Positions 24,118 through 36,640 of a DNA stretch of 64,000 nucleotides are shown piece after piece. A model generated the notes under the pieces. The model did no database searches and was not told where the DNA came from. It saw nothing but the letters and a program-made list of their open reading frames with translations. The position numbers and the translations under genes were made by a program. Source of the stretch: Neocallimastix lanati (nom. inval.) (taxonomy: Eukaryota > Neocallimastigomycota > Neocallimastigomycetes > Neocallimastigales > Neocallimastigaceae); NCBI GenBank assembly GCA_016946835.1, contig JACVTC010000062.1, positions 185,001 to 249,000 of the forward strand, given 5' to 3'. Every line of letters starts with the position of its first letter. Positions within the stretch are counted from its first letter, which is position 1.

Positions 24118-24560
24118 CTTAATTACATTTTCCAAATTCACTTTTGACATTCACTACCACAATAGCCAGAGGTTGTTCCACATTATATCCAATTTTACTA
24201 CAACTTTAACCAGATTTACAGCTACCTATACCTTTTACCACATTTGCCATCATGAGAGGTAGTCGATTGTGATTTCTTAGTCGTAGTCACTTCAGTGGAA
24301 TTTTTTTTTAATGATGGTTTTTTTTTTTTTAGTAGAAATGATAGAAGAAGAATCATTAGAATAGCAGGTAGCAAATTCGCTTTGACATTCGATGCCACAG
24401 TAAATTTATGGAAGTACCACAATTTCAATATTTACTACAACATTTACCAGGTACACAACTACCAACACCCTTATCACATCAACCATTAGTAGAAATGGAT
24501 GTGGCAGTATTAGTAGTATGTTGAGTAGTAGTTTTAATAGGAATTTTACGAGGGGAATTT
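24118..24560 (-). pseudogene. Broken CBM18 chitin-binding protein gene
   Basis: Reading 24560 down to 24118 gives a Thr-rich linker (KTTTQHTTNTAT), then a first hevein-type module (GVGSCVPGKCCSKY...NCGTS...YCGIECQSEFATC). A second linker follows (STEVTTTKKSQSTTSHDGKC), then a second module (GIGSCKSG...SCSKIGY...SEFGKCN, then stop). At least three in-frame stops and about four frame changes break it. A T-run at 24319-24330 lies in the linker. Order and spacing match the two CBM18 modules of the intact deacetylase at 13830, but no CE4 domain follows. Inference: a dead paralogue or domain-duplication relic. Confidence 0.75.
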
Positions 24561-25040
24561 TAAATTTATTTTAGAAATATATTAATAACAAATAAACAAT
24601 TATTTTTATTAACATTTATTAATTGAAATAAACGAAATAATAATAATAAAAAAGATAAATAAAATAAAATTAAATAAAAAAAAAAATTATATATATATAT
24701 GTATATTAATTAAAAAATGTGCAACTTTCTTTGATATTATTTCATTTGTGTCTACTATTGATACTAAAGATACAAAAAACAAAACAAAACAAAACAAAAA
24801 AAAAAAAAAAAAAAAAAAAATTAGAATAAATAATTAAGAGTAATACTGATAAGGATATTATTTTAGACTTTGGATAAGCATATAACTTTTAATAAAAATA
24901 GTTTAAAAAAAAAAAAAAAAAGTTATACAAAATATTATATATCCTTTAATCGTTTCTTGATATTTATTTATTTTTTTTTTTTTTATTCTTTTTTTCTTTT
25001 TTGAAATATATGAAAATATTTGAAAATGATTTTATTAATT
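24561..25040. other. AT-rich spacer between two pseudogenes
   Basis: A-runs and (AC/A)n slips only (AAAACAAAACAAAACAAAA at about 24778-24797); no gene. Confidence 0.4.
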
Positions 25041-25560
25041 AATCAATTATTTTTTATTGAATTAGAAAAGTATTTAGTTGAAAATGGAACAGATATAAAT
25101 AAAAAGAGTAGATAATTTTTACCAAACTTCATTATTTTATTACCTGTAAAAGTGGACATGAAGACATAGTAAAATATATATATATATACATTTATATTTT
25201 CTTTTTATTTTTCTTGAAGCAGATATAAATAAAGAAGGGTAACTCCATTACTTAAAATGGTATGTAAAGGTTGTGAGGAAGCCATAATAAGATATTTTGT
25301 TAAAGAGATTGGGGATATGATGTGGGGATATGATGATATTAATAACAATAAAGCAAAATCGATATAAATCGAAAAACTCCATTATTTAAAGGTAATATTA
25401 ATCATTTGTTAAATACATATATATATATACATATTTAGTTGAACATGAAAAACATATGTCAATATGGAGAGAATCTAAATTTTAGCGAAATCATCAAGAT
25501 ATTAGGCATGGAATTCTAGATGTTGGAAAGAATGATGATAAAATATTTTAGAAAAGGATT
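25041..25560 (+). pseudogene. Broken ankyrin-repeat gene
   Basis: Ankyrin-type pieces can be read in shifting frames: EKYLVENGTDINKKS near 25065-25110, a CKSGHEDIVKY piece near 25145-25175, EADINKEG near 25217-25240, PLLKMVCKGCEEAIIRYFV near 25248-25305 and LVEHEKH near 25437-25460. This is the same subfamily phrase (YLVE-HGADINKE...TPLF-A-C-GNE-IVKYLVE) as the intact ankyrin gene at 61992-63911. Stops, frame changes and (TA)n insertions destroy it. Confidence 0.65.
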
Positions 25561-25891
25561 ATTTCAAATATTAATATAGCAGATAGCTTAAGATAATTAC
25601 GAATACTAAATAGATAATTAAGACTAATTTTTTTTTTTTTTTTTTTTAAAATTCTTTTTTAAAACATATGAAAGTAAATAAATATAGCTCATCTATGAAT
25701 ATAAATATATATATATATATATATATTAACATTTTTTTTTTGTTTATTCATTTTATTAATATTACTGTTATTTTCAAATTTCTTTTTATAAATATTTTTA
25801 TTTATTTATTTATTTATTTATTTATTGTTATTAATTTTATATATAGTATTTTCAATTTCTTTTTTTATTATTTTGTATTATTATTTACTCT

Positions 25892-25928
<37 letters not shown>

Positions 25929-26121
25929 ATTTTGATTTTAAATTTTAACATACAAAAAAAAAAAAATTATAGATAGGTATCTATAAATTTTTTTTTTGTA
26001 TAATTTTTTGTTTATTCTATATAAAGTATGGTTCAATTTAATAAATTAATAATAAAAAAAAAAAAAAAAAAAAAAAAAGAAAAAGAAAAAAAAAAAGAAA
26101 AAAGCAGGAAAAAAGTTTTTT

Positions 26122-26172
<51 letters not shown>

Positions 26173-26666
26173 ATATTATCCATAGTTGAAGCATATTTAA
26201 TACATTTTATATTTTATATTATTATTTTATAATTAAATATATATATATATTCCCCCTTATATTTTCAAAGTTTTTTTTTTTTAAAAAAAACTTTGAAAAT
26301 AAAAATAAGTTAAAATATTAGTATAGTATCAATATCTTTTTTTTTTTTTTTTTTTTTTTTTTTCTTTTCTTTTCTTTTCTTTTCTTTTCTATATCGACTT
26401 AATATTTTTTTTTCTTTGTTACTCTTGATAATTATTTGTCATTATCTTTTTATGCATGGATGGATGGATGAATGGATGGCCTTAAAATCTGTCATTTATT
26501 ATTATTATTATTAGTAGTAGTAGTGGTGGTGGTATTATTATTATTGTTATATATATATATATATATTATTTTTATTTTTTCCATTGATTATATCAAAGGA
26601 GAGGAGAAGATTTAATTGTTTTAGAGTATTCAAATGAGATTTGAAGAGAAAAAAGAAAAGGGAAAA

Positions 26667-26699
<33 letters not shown>

Positions 26700-27606
26700 G
26701 TATATTTAAGAAAGTTATTTAATAATAATAATATAATAAATAAAAAATAAAAAAATAAAATAAAATAACATAAATAAATAAATAAAAAAAAAAAAAAAAA
26801 AAACATAAAAAATTTAAAAGGTTTCAATAATAATAGTTATAAAAGTTAAGGATATATAAGAATACGTATATATAATAAAATAAAATAGATTAAATATATA
26901 TATATAATAAAAAAATATAAAAAATAAAAAGAATATTAGAAAAATAAATATAAATAAAAAAAAAAAAAAAAAATTATAATAAAATAATTATGATAATCAA
27001 ATAAATAAATTAATAAAAGTTTAATAATTTTTTTATAGTAAATATAACAATATAAATTAAAATAATAATAATTATGTTGGCTTTATTCGTTTTTTATTTA
27101 TTTTTTATTTTCCTATATTAATATAGCTATTGATAATTGATAATACAATATATTATATTCAAATAATAAATAATAATTATATACATGTATATAAATATTT
27201 TTTACTTTATTTGACATTTATATATATATATTTTTTATATGATTCATTCTTTTTGTTACTTATATATATATGTATGTATTATAATTATTGTTATTTTATT
27301 ATTTCTTATTATTATTTTTATTTTTTTTTATTTTTCTCTTTTAGGTTATTTTTATTTTATTTTATTTTTTATTTTTTATTTTTTTTTTTTTTTTTTTTAA
27401 TTTAGTTGTTTATTTGCTTTTTCATTTTATTTAGTTGTTTTTTTTTTTTTTAATTTAATAATTAATTTTCTTTTCCAAAAATTTATATAGTATTATTATT
27501 GCATTTTTTTTTTTTTTTAATATAAAATAACTAAAATATTTTTATTATGGTTTATCCTAGAAATTGTTTATTAAAAAAAAAAAAATATTAAATTTTTTTA
27601 AGCATT
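25561..27606. other. Gene-free AT desert rich in homopolymers
   Basis: Many T- and A-runs of 20-50 bases (for example 25901-25927 and 26120-26168), (TA)n tracts, a TTCTTTTCTT pentamer array at about 26362-26390, a (GGAT)n patch at 26457-26480 and GTAGTAGTAGTGGTGG at 26513-26530. An ATTTTCAAAG...CTTTGAAAAT hairpin lies at about 26262-26300. Phe/Tyr/Ile frames here are composition artefacts. Confidence 0.45.
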
Positions 27607-28136
27607 TTACTCTTCGTTAATTGGGTGGTATTGGTTATCATTCTTAATGGCTTCATAGTTTTCATCTCTGTAGATGAAGCAAATGTACCAACCGTGAATA
27701 ATACCTATATTAATATTCAATTAATTATATTATATAAAATATACATATATAGGATGAATTAAAAATTTAGTAATAGAATTATTTACATATTTATATATAA
27801 AATAATTTATTAAATTAATAATAGATAATTTATAAAATTAATAATAGATAATAGAATAATAATATTGATTTTGATTGACAAATTTCTTGAAATTTAGAAT
27901 TTAAAATCTCTTATTTTTTTATAAAAAAATAATAATCTATATATTATATTATACATATTATATTATAATATATTCGTCTATTTTATTAATTTATTTTTAC
28001 CTGGAACAACACCAATAAGAGTGAAAATAAGATTAATCCAGAAATCGTTAAGAAGACCTCTCTTCATGAAAACAGCGAGAGGTGGAAGGAAGAAAGCAAT
28101 AACAAATAATAAGATATCCTTAAGAGTGAAATGCAT
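27607..28136 (-). CDS. PMP3: PMP3/UPF0057 family small membrane proteolipid, copy A
   Basis: Two exons, complement of 28001-28136 and 27607-27704, with a GT-AG intron of 296 bp; 77 aa. The protein begins MHFTLKDILLFVIAFFLPPL. It has the family signature of two hydrophobic segments (about 7-24 and 32-52) joined by AVFMKRGLLNDFWINLI, with LTLIGVVPGIIHGWYICF-like ending across the splice. The hydrophilic tail YRDENYEAIKNDNQYHPINE is longer than in yeast Pmp3 (about 55 aa). PMP3 proteins sit in the plasma membrane and affect membrane potential and salt tolerance. The intron splits the codon for the Gly of VVPG. A second copy lies 2.9 kb further along the same strand. Confidence 0.92.
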
Positions 28137-29344
28137 TTTGATCTTTAATTTTTAATTTTTATTTTAATATATTAATAGATAAAATTAAAATTAAAAATAT
28201 AATAATTTATATATATATATATATAAAGAAAAAACGATTATAAAAATTATAAGTTAATAATTAAAAATTTTTATTATTTATTTTTTTTTTTATAGTTTTA
28301 TTTCGTTAAATTTATTAATACAAAAATATATATATATTTAGATAATATTTTATAATTTTTCTCTTTTTTTTTTTTTTTTATATATATTTTATAACCTATT
28401 TGAAAATGTTATGTTCAATTATGATTCATTTGTTTATATTCCAAAATAATATATATATTGTTGTTATTATTTGATTATATTTATAAATAAGTTATTTTTT
28501 AAATATTCTCGATTTCAATAATATCTATTATTCTTTTATCACTACTTCTTTTATTTTACTCATATATCAATTAATAATATAATTAATTATAAAATATTTA
28601 CTTTTTTTGTTTTTCTATTTTATTTTTTAAATTTTATTCAAATTTTAGTTTAAGAAAAAAAATTTTTTAATTATTTTTCTTTTTATATTACAAAAAAAAT
28701 TTTTTTTTTTTTTACTAATAATCTATTTGTCAATTTAAAAAAATATATATAATAAAACTTTATTTAATAATATTTTTTCTTTTATATATATTATATTCAT
28801 TTTACTTCTAAACTTTCATTTTACAAATTATTGTTCATATTATGAATAGCATTCGATTTACTATAACATATTTTAATTCTTTTTATTATTACTTATTTTT
28901 TATTTACATTTTTACTATGAATATACTCTTATTTTTATCATTAATTTTTTTTTTTTTTTTTTAATTTCTATTATTTCTTTATTAATATTATTATAAGTTT
29001 TATTTATTTATTCACTTATTTATTAGTAAAAGGATAGATAAATAATTAAATAAATAAATAAATAAATAGAGAAATAGCAAATTATAATAAAATTTTTTAA
29101 TTATTTATTATTAATAAATTAAATTGATTTAATTTTTATATGAAATTTTTATAATAATAAATTTTCAAACAAATTTATATATATATCATATATAATTATT
29201 TATTATTTATATTAATAAATTAGTTTATATTAATCATACAATTGACTATAATATATTACATAAACTATATATAAATAAATTATTTAATTTCATTGGTTGA
29301 AATCAAAATTGAAACAGAAAAGAAAATATTTTCTCCTTTTTAAT

Positions 29345-29403
<59 letters not shown>

Positions 29404-30543
29404 TTGATTGATTATTCAATTATTTATTATTAATTTATCCATAATTTATTATTTATTTGTTAATGAAACACATTTCTATATAATTCCTAGTGAAAATAAC
29501 TCATGGTTCGATTATATCTCTCGTTGGAAGAAGTTTTATTTATGATGTATTTAGTTAAATAATTTATAATTACTTTTAAATAATAAATAAAAATTTTATA
29601 ATACATGTATTTAATTTTAGTTAACTTGAAAATATAAAAGAATTTATTAAGTAAATAATTATTAAATATTAAATTTATCTTTTTGATAATAATTATTTTA
29701 TTTTATTTTATTTCAATATGTATTATTATAATTATAATAATTATAATACTTTAATTCATATAAAATTTATATAGTTCTATGTATTAGAATATATAATTAA
29801 TATAATACCTATTACTTATAAATAGATTAGATTATTTATATTAGAAATAGAAGACTCTCTTGTAAATTTTTAGGAATTAGAATTAATTCTATAATAATTA
29901 ATTATTTTAATTGTACGAATATTATAATAATTATTAATAAAATTTACTAAACTACCATTATTTAAAACCCACTGCTTATAAATTATTGCACATGAAAGTC
30001 CCGCATATCATAATTTATGTCACGTAGTTTCAAATGATTAATTTATTTTTATGTAATTATTAATAATTAAATTTTATTAATAATTAAAATTTTTATTTCC
30101 ATTTTATTATACTTTGTTATAAAAATTTATATCATACATTGATGAATCTAATAATTAAATAATTAATTTATTTGGAAAATAAATAATATGAAAAAAGAAT
30201 TGTTAAACCTTTTTTTATTATATTTACTTTATGTTTTTTTTTTTTTTTTTTTTTATTAATAAAGAAAAAATAAACCTTTTATATGATATTAAAATTTCAT
30301 TAATATTCAAAAAAAAAAAAATATATATATTAAATAATATTATTACATTTTCTTGAAATAAAACTTATAAAATAATAATTTTCATTAAATAAAAATAATA
30401 AAATAATTATTATTTTGTTAATAATAATTATACAACTGAACTAAGCAAAATTTTTCGATTTCAATATTTACTTCATGCTTAGTGACTGTAATAAAAAAAA
30501 ATAAATAAATAAATTTAAATAATTTTTTCCTTTATTATATATT
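28137..30543. other. Intergenic DNA between PMP3 copies; left part belongs to the segmental duplication
   Basis: 28137-29025 is nearly the same as 31078-31990 and should hold the copy A promoter. The rest has an (ATTT)n array (29341-29404), AT-rich sequence and a somewhat more complex patch at 29955-30035 (AAAACCCACTGCTTATAAAT). No gene is seen. Confidence 0.55.
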
Positions 30544-31077
30544 TCAATATTGGTTATCATTCCTAATGGCTTCATAGTTTTCATCTCTGTAGACGAAGCA
30601 AATGAACCAACCGTGAACAATACCTATATTAATATTCAATTTATTGTATTATATAAAATATACATTTATAGAATGAATTAAAAATTCAGGAATAGATTAT
30701 TTATATATTTATATATTTATATATATAATAATTTATAATATTAATAATAGATAATAGAATAATAATATTGATTTTGATTGACAAATTTCTTTTTCTTGAA
30801 ATTAAGATTTAAAAATATCTTATTTTTTTTAAAAAAAAAAATAATTTATATATTATATAATTTATATAATTTATATTCATTATATTATAATACTTATTAT
30901 TATAATATATTCGTCTATTTTATTCATTAATTAATTTTTACCTGGAACAACACCAATAAGAGTGAAAATAAGATTAATCCAGAAATCATTAAGAAGACCT
31001 CTCTTCATGAAAACAGCAAGAGGTGGAATGAAGAATGCAATAAAAAATAATAAGATATCATTAAGAGTAAAATGCAT
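30544..31077 (-). CDS. PMP3: PMP3/UPF0057 family small membrane proteolipid, copy B with shortened C-terminus
   Basis: Two exons, complement of 30942-31077 and 30544-30623, with an intron of 318 bp at the same codon as copy A; 71 aa. The protein begins MHFTLNDILLFFIAFFIPPL and is nearly identical to copy A (changes include K6N, L17I, I-to-V and Y-to-F after the splice). Translation stops at NDNQY followed by TGA, six residues short of copy A. Homology between the two loci ends exactly there, so the duplication junction supplied the new stop. The essential two-helix core is intact, so the gene is probably functional. Both copies are on the minus strand. Confidence 0.9.
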
Positions 31078-31324
31078 TTTGACCTTTTATTTTTATTTTT
31101 ATTTTTATTTTTTTTTTAATATATTAATGGATTATAATAATATTAAAATTATAATTATAATAATTTATATATATATAAAGAAAGAACGATTATAAAATTT
31201 ACAAGTTAATAATTAAAAATTTTTATTCTTTATTTTTTTTTTTTTTTTTTTTTTTTTGATATTTTATTTCGCTAAATTTATTAATATAAATATAAATTCA
31301 AAAATAATATTTCACTATTTCTCT

Positions 31325-31362
<38 letters not shown>

Positions 31363-31676
31363 TTATTTTATTCTATATCCTATTTAAAAATCGCTATTTT
31401 TTTTTCAATTATGATTATTAATTTGTTTATATTCCAAAATAATATATATATTATTGTTTTTATTCAATTATATTTATAAATAAGTTATTTTTTAAATATT
31501 CTCGATTTAAATTATATCTATTATTCTTTTATCACTACTTCTTCTATTTTTCATATATCAATAATATAACAAATAATATAATATTTACTTTTTTTGTTTT
31601 TCTATTTTATTTTTTAAATTTTATTCAAATTTAAGTTAAAGAAAAAATTTATTTTTTTACTATAATTTATTTGTCA

Positions 31677-31709
<33 letters not shown>

Positions 31710-31973
31710 CATAATAAAAAAACTTTATTTAATAATATTTTTTCTTTTATATATATTATATTCATTTTACTTCTAAACTTTCATTTTACAAATTATTGTT
31801 CATATTATGAATAGCATTCTATTTACTATAACATATTTTAATTCTTTTTATTATTACTTATTTTTTATTTACATTTTTACTATGAATATACTCTTATTTT
31901 TATCATTAATTTTTTTTTTTTTTTTTTAATTTCTATTATTTCTTTATTAATATTATTATAAGTTTTATTTATT

Positions 31974-32083
31974 TATTCACTTATTTATTTATTTATTCAC
32001 TTATTTATTTATTTATTCACTTATTTATTTATTTATTTATTTATTATTTATTTATTTATTATTTATTTATTTATTATTTATTT

Positions 32084-32171
<88 letters not shown>

Positions 32172-32172
32172 G
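31974..32172. repeat. (ATTT)n tetranucleotide array
   Basis: About 200 bp of ATTT units with a few ATT and CACTT interruptions at its left end, expanded relative to the matching end of duplication copy A. Confidence 0.9.
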
Positions 32173-32369
32173 AATAAATAAATAGAGAGAAATCATTTAA
32201 TAAAATTCGATTTTATTGAAAAGTTTATTTATTAATTAAATTTAACTAAAAGGTAATTACAGCGTTTTAACAAAAAATGAAGTCACGCTTTTTATATACA
32301 TTTAAAATGTGGCATAATTAAATAATTCATTTTTCTATTACTAATAATTATAATAATAAAAATGTATAT

Positions 32370-35300
32370 ATATAAAACGAAAAAAAATAATAATGATAAT
32401 GGATTCACTAAAAATATATAAGGTGACAAACAATTAAAAAGGTGATGAAACAATTAAAAAGTTTCAATGATAGATATAGAAGATTATATCATGACCTTCC
32501 AAGATATTATCACAAGATATTATCTGTTAAAAATTACAGAAATTCCATCAAGTCAAGATACTTCTCAAGCATTCATTTCTAAATATAAAAGCCTGAATGA
32601 AGCTTATGAAATAGCTGAAACCGAAGAAGAAGCTGAAAAGGAATGGAAAAGAGTATCCTCTTCGATACAAGAGAACTATCAATAAATTTATGGTTCCAGA
32701 AGAAGAATTTCCAATAACGTATCTATGCTTACACAAAATATTGGAAATGTTAGAAGAAATAGAACAGTCACATTTAATTATTTTAATAATAATTCAGAGT
32801 CCAGTATGCCGACCAATAATGTGGAAACTTTAGAAATAGAACTCAAAACAACTTTCAATACAATAATCCAAGCTCTAGCGACTACACCAATAACTATAAT
32901 AATTTTAGAAGGAACAACTATTATGGAAACTCATCTAATGGTAATAATAATAATTTAAATAGAATATATAATAATAATAATAATAACTATAATAACAACG
33001 AATATGGTAATTTTTCTATGAGACCTATGCATTACTATAATAATAATAACAATTTCTCCACTAGTTCTAATTCTAATGGTTATAACGAGCCATTAAGAAG
33101 TAATTATCAACAGAATAGTAATGACGAAGTTATGAACAACGATAATCTTAAACTTGTAGATGGAAGAAGGATAACTCCCAGTAAACAAACCAACTTAATA
33201 AATTATAATATCAATACTAGTATTCTAGAAACAAACAATTAAAAAAAAATTATTTGAATAAAGATGAAAATTCCAATAAACATGAGGAGTTTAATGATAT
33301 ATGTGCAGTTAAACTTTGGGGGTAATGCAAGTAAAGATAATGATGATACTTTTGAGAATACTAGAATTGAAAATAAAAATATAAATATTAATAATGAAAT
33401 TAATAATGAACATATAAAAAATTAAATAATTATAATACAACAAAATTAATTATAATGATGATTTCATTTATAATGAATCAGAGGAAATAAAATTCTAATA
33501 AAAATGTAAGTAGTAATTATTTTGATATTACAAAAACTGATACTGACACCATAAATAACAATGTACTTGCAGCTACAAGAAAAGATTAATCCATAAAAGA
33601 TAAAATGAAGTCCCCGTATAAAACCTAAGGAAGATGATCAACCCAACAAAAATGAATCAATACAAAGAAAGGATAAATTAGCAGATAATCCCATTGCCAT
33701 CAACACTAATGCCATAAAACATAATTCTGTTAGATTCCTGCGAGGAAGTGGAGTTGTTTGGTCAATTTACTTACGGTGGATGGTTTAAGAGCCGGTCTCT
33801 ACTAAAGTAGAGGTAATAAAACGGTGGTTACCTCCGAAAAAATATTACAGAAGTGAGATCGTTTTTAGGAACCATTGACTACTACAGGAAGTTCAATTCG
33901 AACTTCGCTGCCGAAGCCTACTTCCTTAATTAAATAATTAAAGAAAAATTCTAACTTTCACTGGGGCCCCGATGAGGATCTAACCTTTCAAACATTAAAG
34001 GATAGATTAATAACTGCATCAGTCCTCTTATTACCGGATTATGACAAAGAATTTATTATCCGAACTGATGCATCAAAAAAAAAGGGATTGGTGGGGTTTT
34101 AATACAAAAAAAAAAAAAAAAAAAAGGATGTGGATGGAAATGAACAATCCTTTTGCATTTTGTTAGTAAAACTTTGAAGTCAGCTGAACTAAAATTATAA
34201 CGTTACCGATCGATCTAGAAGGACATACTGCTTTTTATTGTGTAAAAAAAAAATTCAAGCACTTATCTTTGGCGGTAAACTTGAACCGATATTAATATCA
34301 GATCACAAGCCATTAGTGGGATTCTTTTGGAATACTGAACCAACCTCCTCTAGACACAACTAAGTGGATAATTTTTTCTTCGTTCTCTAAAGGTAAAAGA
34401 GAAATAAGAAGAAAGTAAGAAGAACATTGTCGATGACGCTCTATCAGGATTAACAATGAATCCAGTAATACCCAATGATAAATCTATATTAAGTACTAAG
34501 ATCGAATCAATAAATAGTGAAGTTAGTAGGACATCAGAATCCAATTAGGATGTTAATTTCCACAATAACATAAATATACAAAATTTTATTATTAAGAATA
34601 AAATTATTGAAAATAAATGGTACTAAAATATTATAAGTAAGGTGACAGTCTTAGAAGAATAGTGATAAACCCAGAAGAAAAATTACGATTATTGGAGTCT
34701 GCGCACAAAAATAGGTCACGAAGGAATTTCCAAAAACATATTGTAGATTAAAATGTGATTACTATTGGAACAACATGAGCCGTGACGTGAAATTATACGT
34801 AAAGGGATGTCATATATGTCAAACTTATAGGCCTCAAGTCTTAAACCATTATATGGAGGATATTCCTACTGCGCCAGGGTTACCTTTTTCAAGTGTAGGA
34901 CTAGACCTCATTGGGCCTTTGCCCACCACAATGAGAGAGGAAATAAGTATATAATAGTACTGGTGGACTATTTAACCAAGTGGGTGGAAGTAGAGCCATT
35001 ACAAAAGACGGAATCGGAGGATGTTATAAGGTTCTTGAAAGGGGTTTTTTGCAAGACAGAGAACCTCAGATCAACTAATAACTAACAATGGTCCACAATT
35101 TTGTTCGGATAAGACCAAGGTATTTTTAGATCTCCACGAGATTTTTTTGTTCGATTCATTACTACCAATCATCATCCTGCTTCCAATGGTAAAGTTGAGA
35201 TCTCTAAGCACTTAAGGATATTAGGAAATTCAGAAGAAGATTGGGATAATGTGCTGCCAAATGTCTTTATGGGCTCTCCGAACGTGACAAAAAATGAAGT

Positions 35301-35530
35301 TACTAAATTCAGCAGTTTTGAGTTACTCTATGGGAGAAAAGATTTACAGCCTTTCAAACTCGGATTGATTGTGGAAGGAATAAATAAAAATGAAGATGAA
35401 GATGAAGATGAATATTGGATGGAGGAAATTTATCAATCATCATAAATGGATAGAAGAGGTAATTAAAAATATTGAAACCGCTACCAATTTATGGATGGAT
35501 GGACGAAAAATATAAAATTCAGAATGAAAA
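32370..35530 (+). pseudogene. Degenerate Ty3/Gypsy LTR retrotransposon (gag, reverse transcriptase end, RNase H, integrase)
   Basis: Gag-like, Asn-rich broken frames occupy about 32460-33600. About 33840-34000 is the C-terminal end of a reverse transcriptase (RSFLGTIDYYRKF-type). About 34000-34330 is the connection and RNase H region (FIIRTDASKKKGIGG and LISDHKPL). About 34690-35445 is an integrase with its HHCC zinc finger (GHEGISK, CHICQTYRP) and the start of the core (VGLDLIGPLP and ITNNGPQF, in broken frames). A C-terminal piece ends at 35445. The order RT-RNase H-integrase is the Gypsy order. The body is about 3.1 kb: protease and most of the reverse transcriptase are missing, many frames are broken, and A-runs sit inside the RNase H. 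No flanking LTRs were found. Confidence 0.8.
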
Positions 35531-35894
35531 ATACTATATTATAGAATAGTGTAACAGAATAGATAATTAATAAATTATTTTAAAAATTATTTCATTAATT
35601 AGTAAGTGTTAATTAAATATATTTAAGATGTATATATTAAAGTTGATTATATAAACAAAACTTATAAAAAATAAAAAATAAAAAATAAAAAAAAAATAAG
35701 CAAATGAAAAAATAATTAGAGATAGAGGAGATTATAATTTGGAGATAATTAATATTTCAAGAACGGAGTTAGGATTATTAATTATAGAGTTATAAAAGAG
35801 ATAACTAATAACTTAATATTCTTAATATCCTAGAATATTGAAATATAAAATTTTAGAATTATAATAAATTAAATATTTTATTGTATTTATAAAA

Positions 35895-35930
<36 letters not shown>

Positions 35931-35993
35931 TAATAATAATAATAAAATGTATCTTGTAATTTTTATAAAAAGTAAATAAAATATCTTAATTAT

Positions 35994-36041
<48 letters not shown>

Positions 36042-36150
36042 TTTATTTTTGTGTTTAATTCAATTTAGAATAATTAATCATAACTAGAGTTGTGTTGTGT
36101 CAATAAGCCCAAGGTACAACACCACGTACTATTCATAAAATTTGTCATGT
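35531..36150. other. AT-rich spacer between Gypsy and Copia remnants
   Basis: Holds an (AAT)n run at 35895-35945 and a 40-base A-run at 35999-36037. No gene. Confidence 0.45.
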
Positions 36151-36640
36151 CTAAGTAGTTGTTATTACAAGCAGGTTCATTTTCCATGAAAACGACTTCA
36201 ATTACAAAGTGTATAGATATAACTATTCAATCTTTTGTCATAACCAAGAGAGATTCCTTCATTAGCATTAGGTTGAAATTTATGTTTGTTTTGAGTTAAT
36301 AATTTATAAAATGTCCTACAACCGAATACTTTTAAGTATTTTAAAATTTATCTTTTCATCATGGAAAATTTCATATGGTATTGATAAATTGATGCCAGAG
36401 TGTGGAGTAAAATTATAAATAAAATTAGCATGTTTTGCTGCATAATCCCAGAATTCAAGATCTAATTTACTCCATTGTAATAATGTTTTTGTAATTTTTA
36501 TTAACCCATTATTTTCATGGCTCTATGGAGGGGAATATAATTTAATTATGCTATTCTTTTCACAATATTTTTGTATTTTGTGAAAAATTGGATGTACATT
36601 ATATATTGTACTGTACATAATAGATAAGATTATTATTGGA
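36150..36640 (-). pseudogene. Ty1/Copia integrase remnant
   Basis: Reading leftward from 36620: a KYCEKNSIIKLYSPP segment and, after a stop, ENNGLIKITKTLLQWSKLDL. Then come FWDYAAKHANFIYNFTPHSG, SIPYEIFHDEKINF, VFGCRTFYKL, KFQPNANEGISLGYD and EVVFMENEP. These are in the order of the Copia integrase C-terminal region (Y-S-P-x-x-P-x-x-NG, FW-x-x-A, TP-x-x-x-x-P-x-E, VFGC, G-x-x-x-GY, R-DV-VF-x-E). At least one frameshift lies before VFGC and one near the end. No other part of the element adjoins it. Confidence 0.75.

Larger units (their letters stand above)
27628..31990. repeat. Tandem segmental duplication of ~1.4 kb carrying PMP3
   Basis: Copy A is about 27628-29025 and copy B about 30546-31990, in the same orientation, about 1.5 kb apart. 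Exons, the intron and about 900 bp of upstream DNA are shared, with long identical stretches such as CTTCTAAACTTTCATTTTAC and CATATTATGAATAGCATTC. Differences concentrate in homopolymer and (TA)n lengths. Confidence 0.9.

Noticed and set aside
33770-33840. Possible tRNA from a locally G/C-rich hairpin (GAGCCGGTCTCTACTAAAG)
   Set aside because: No cloverleaf, no T-arm GGTTCRA motif; it lies within the decayed Gypsy element.
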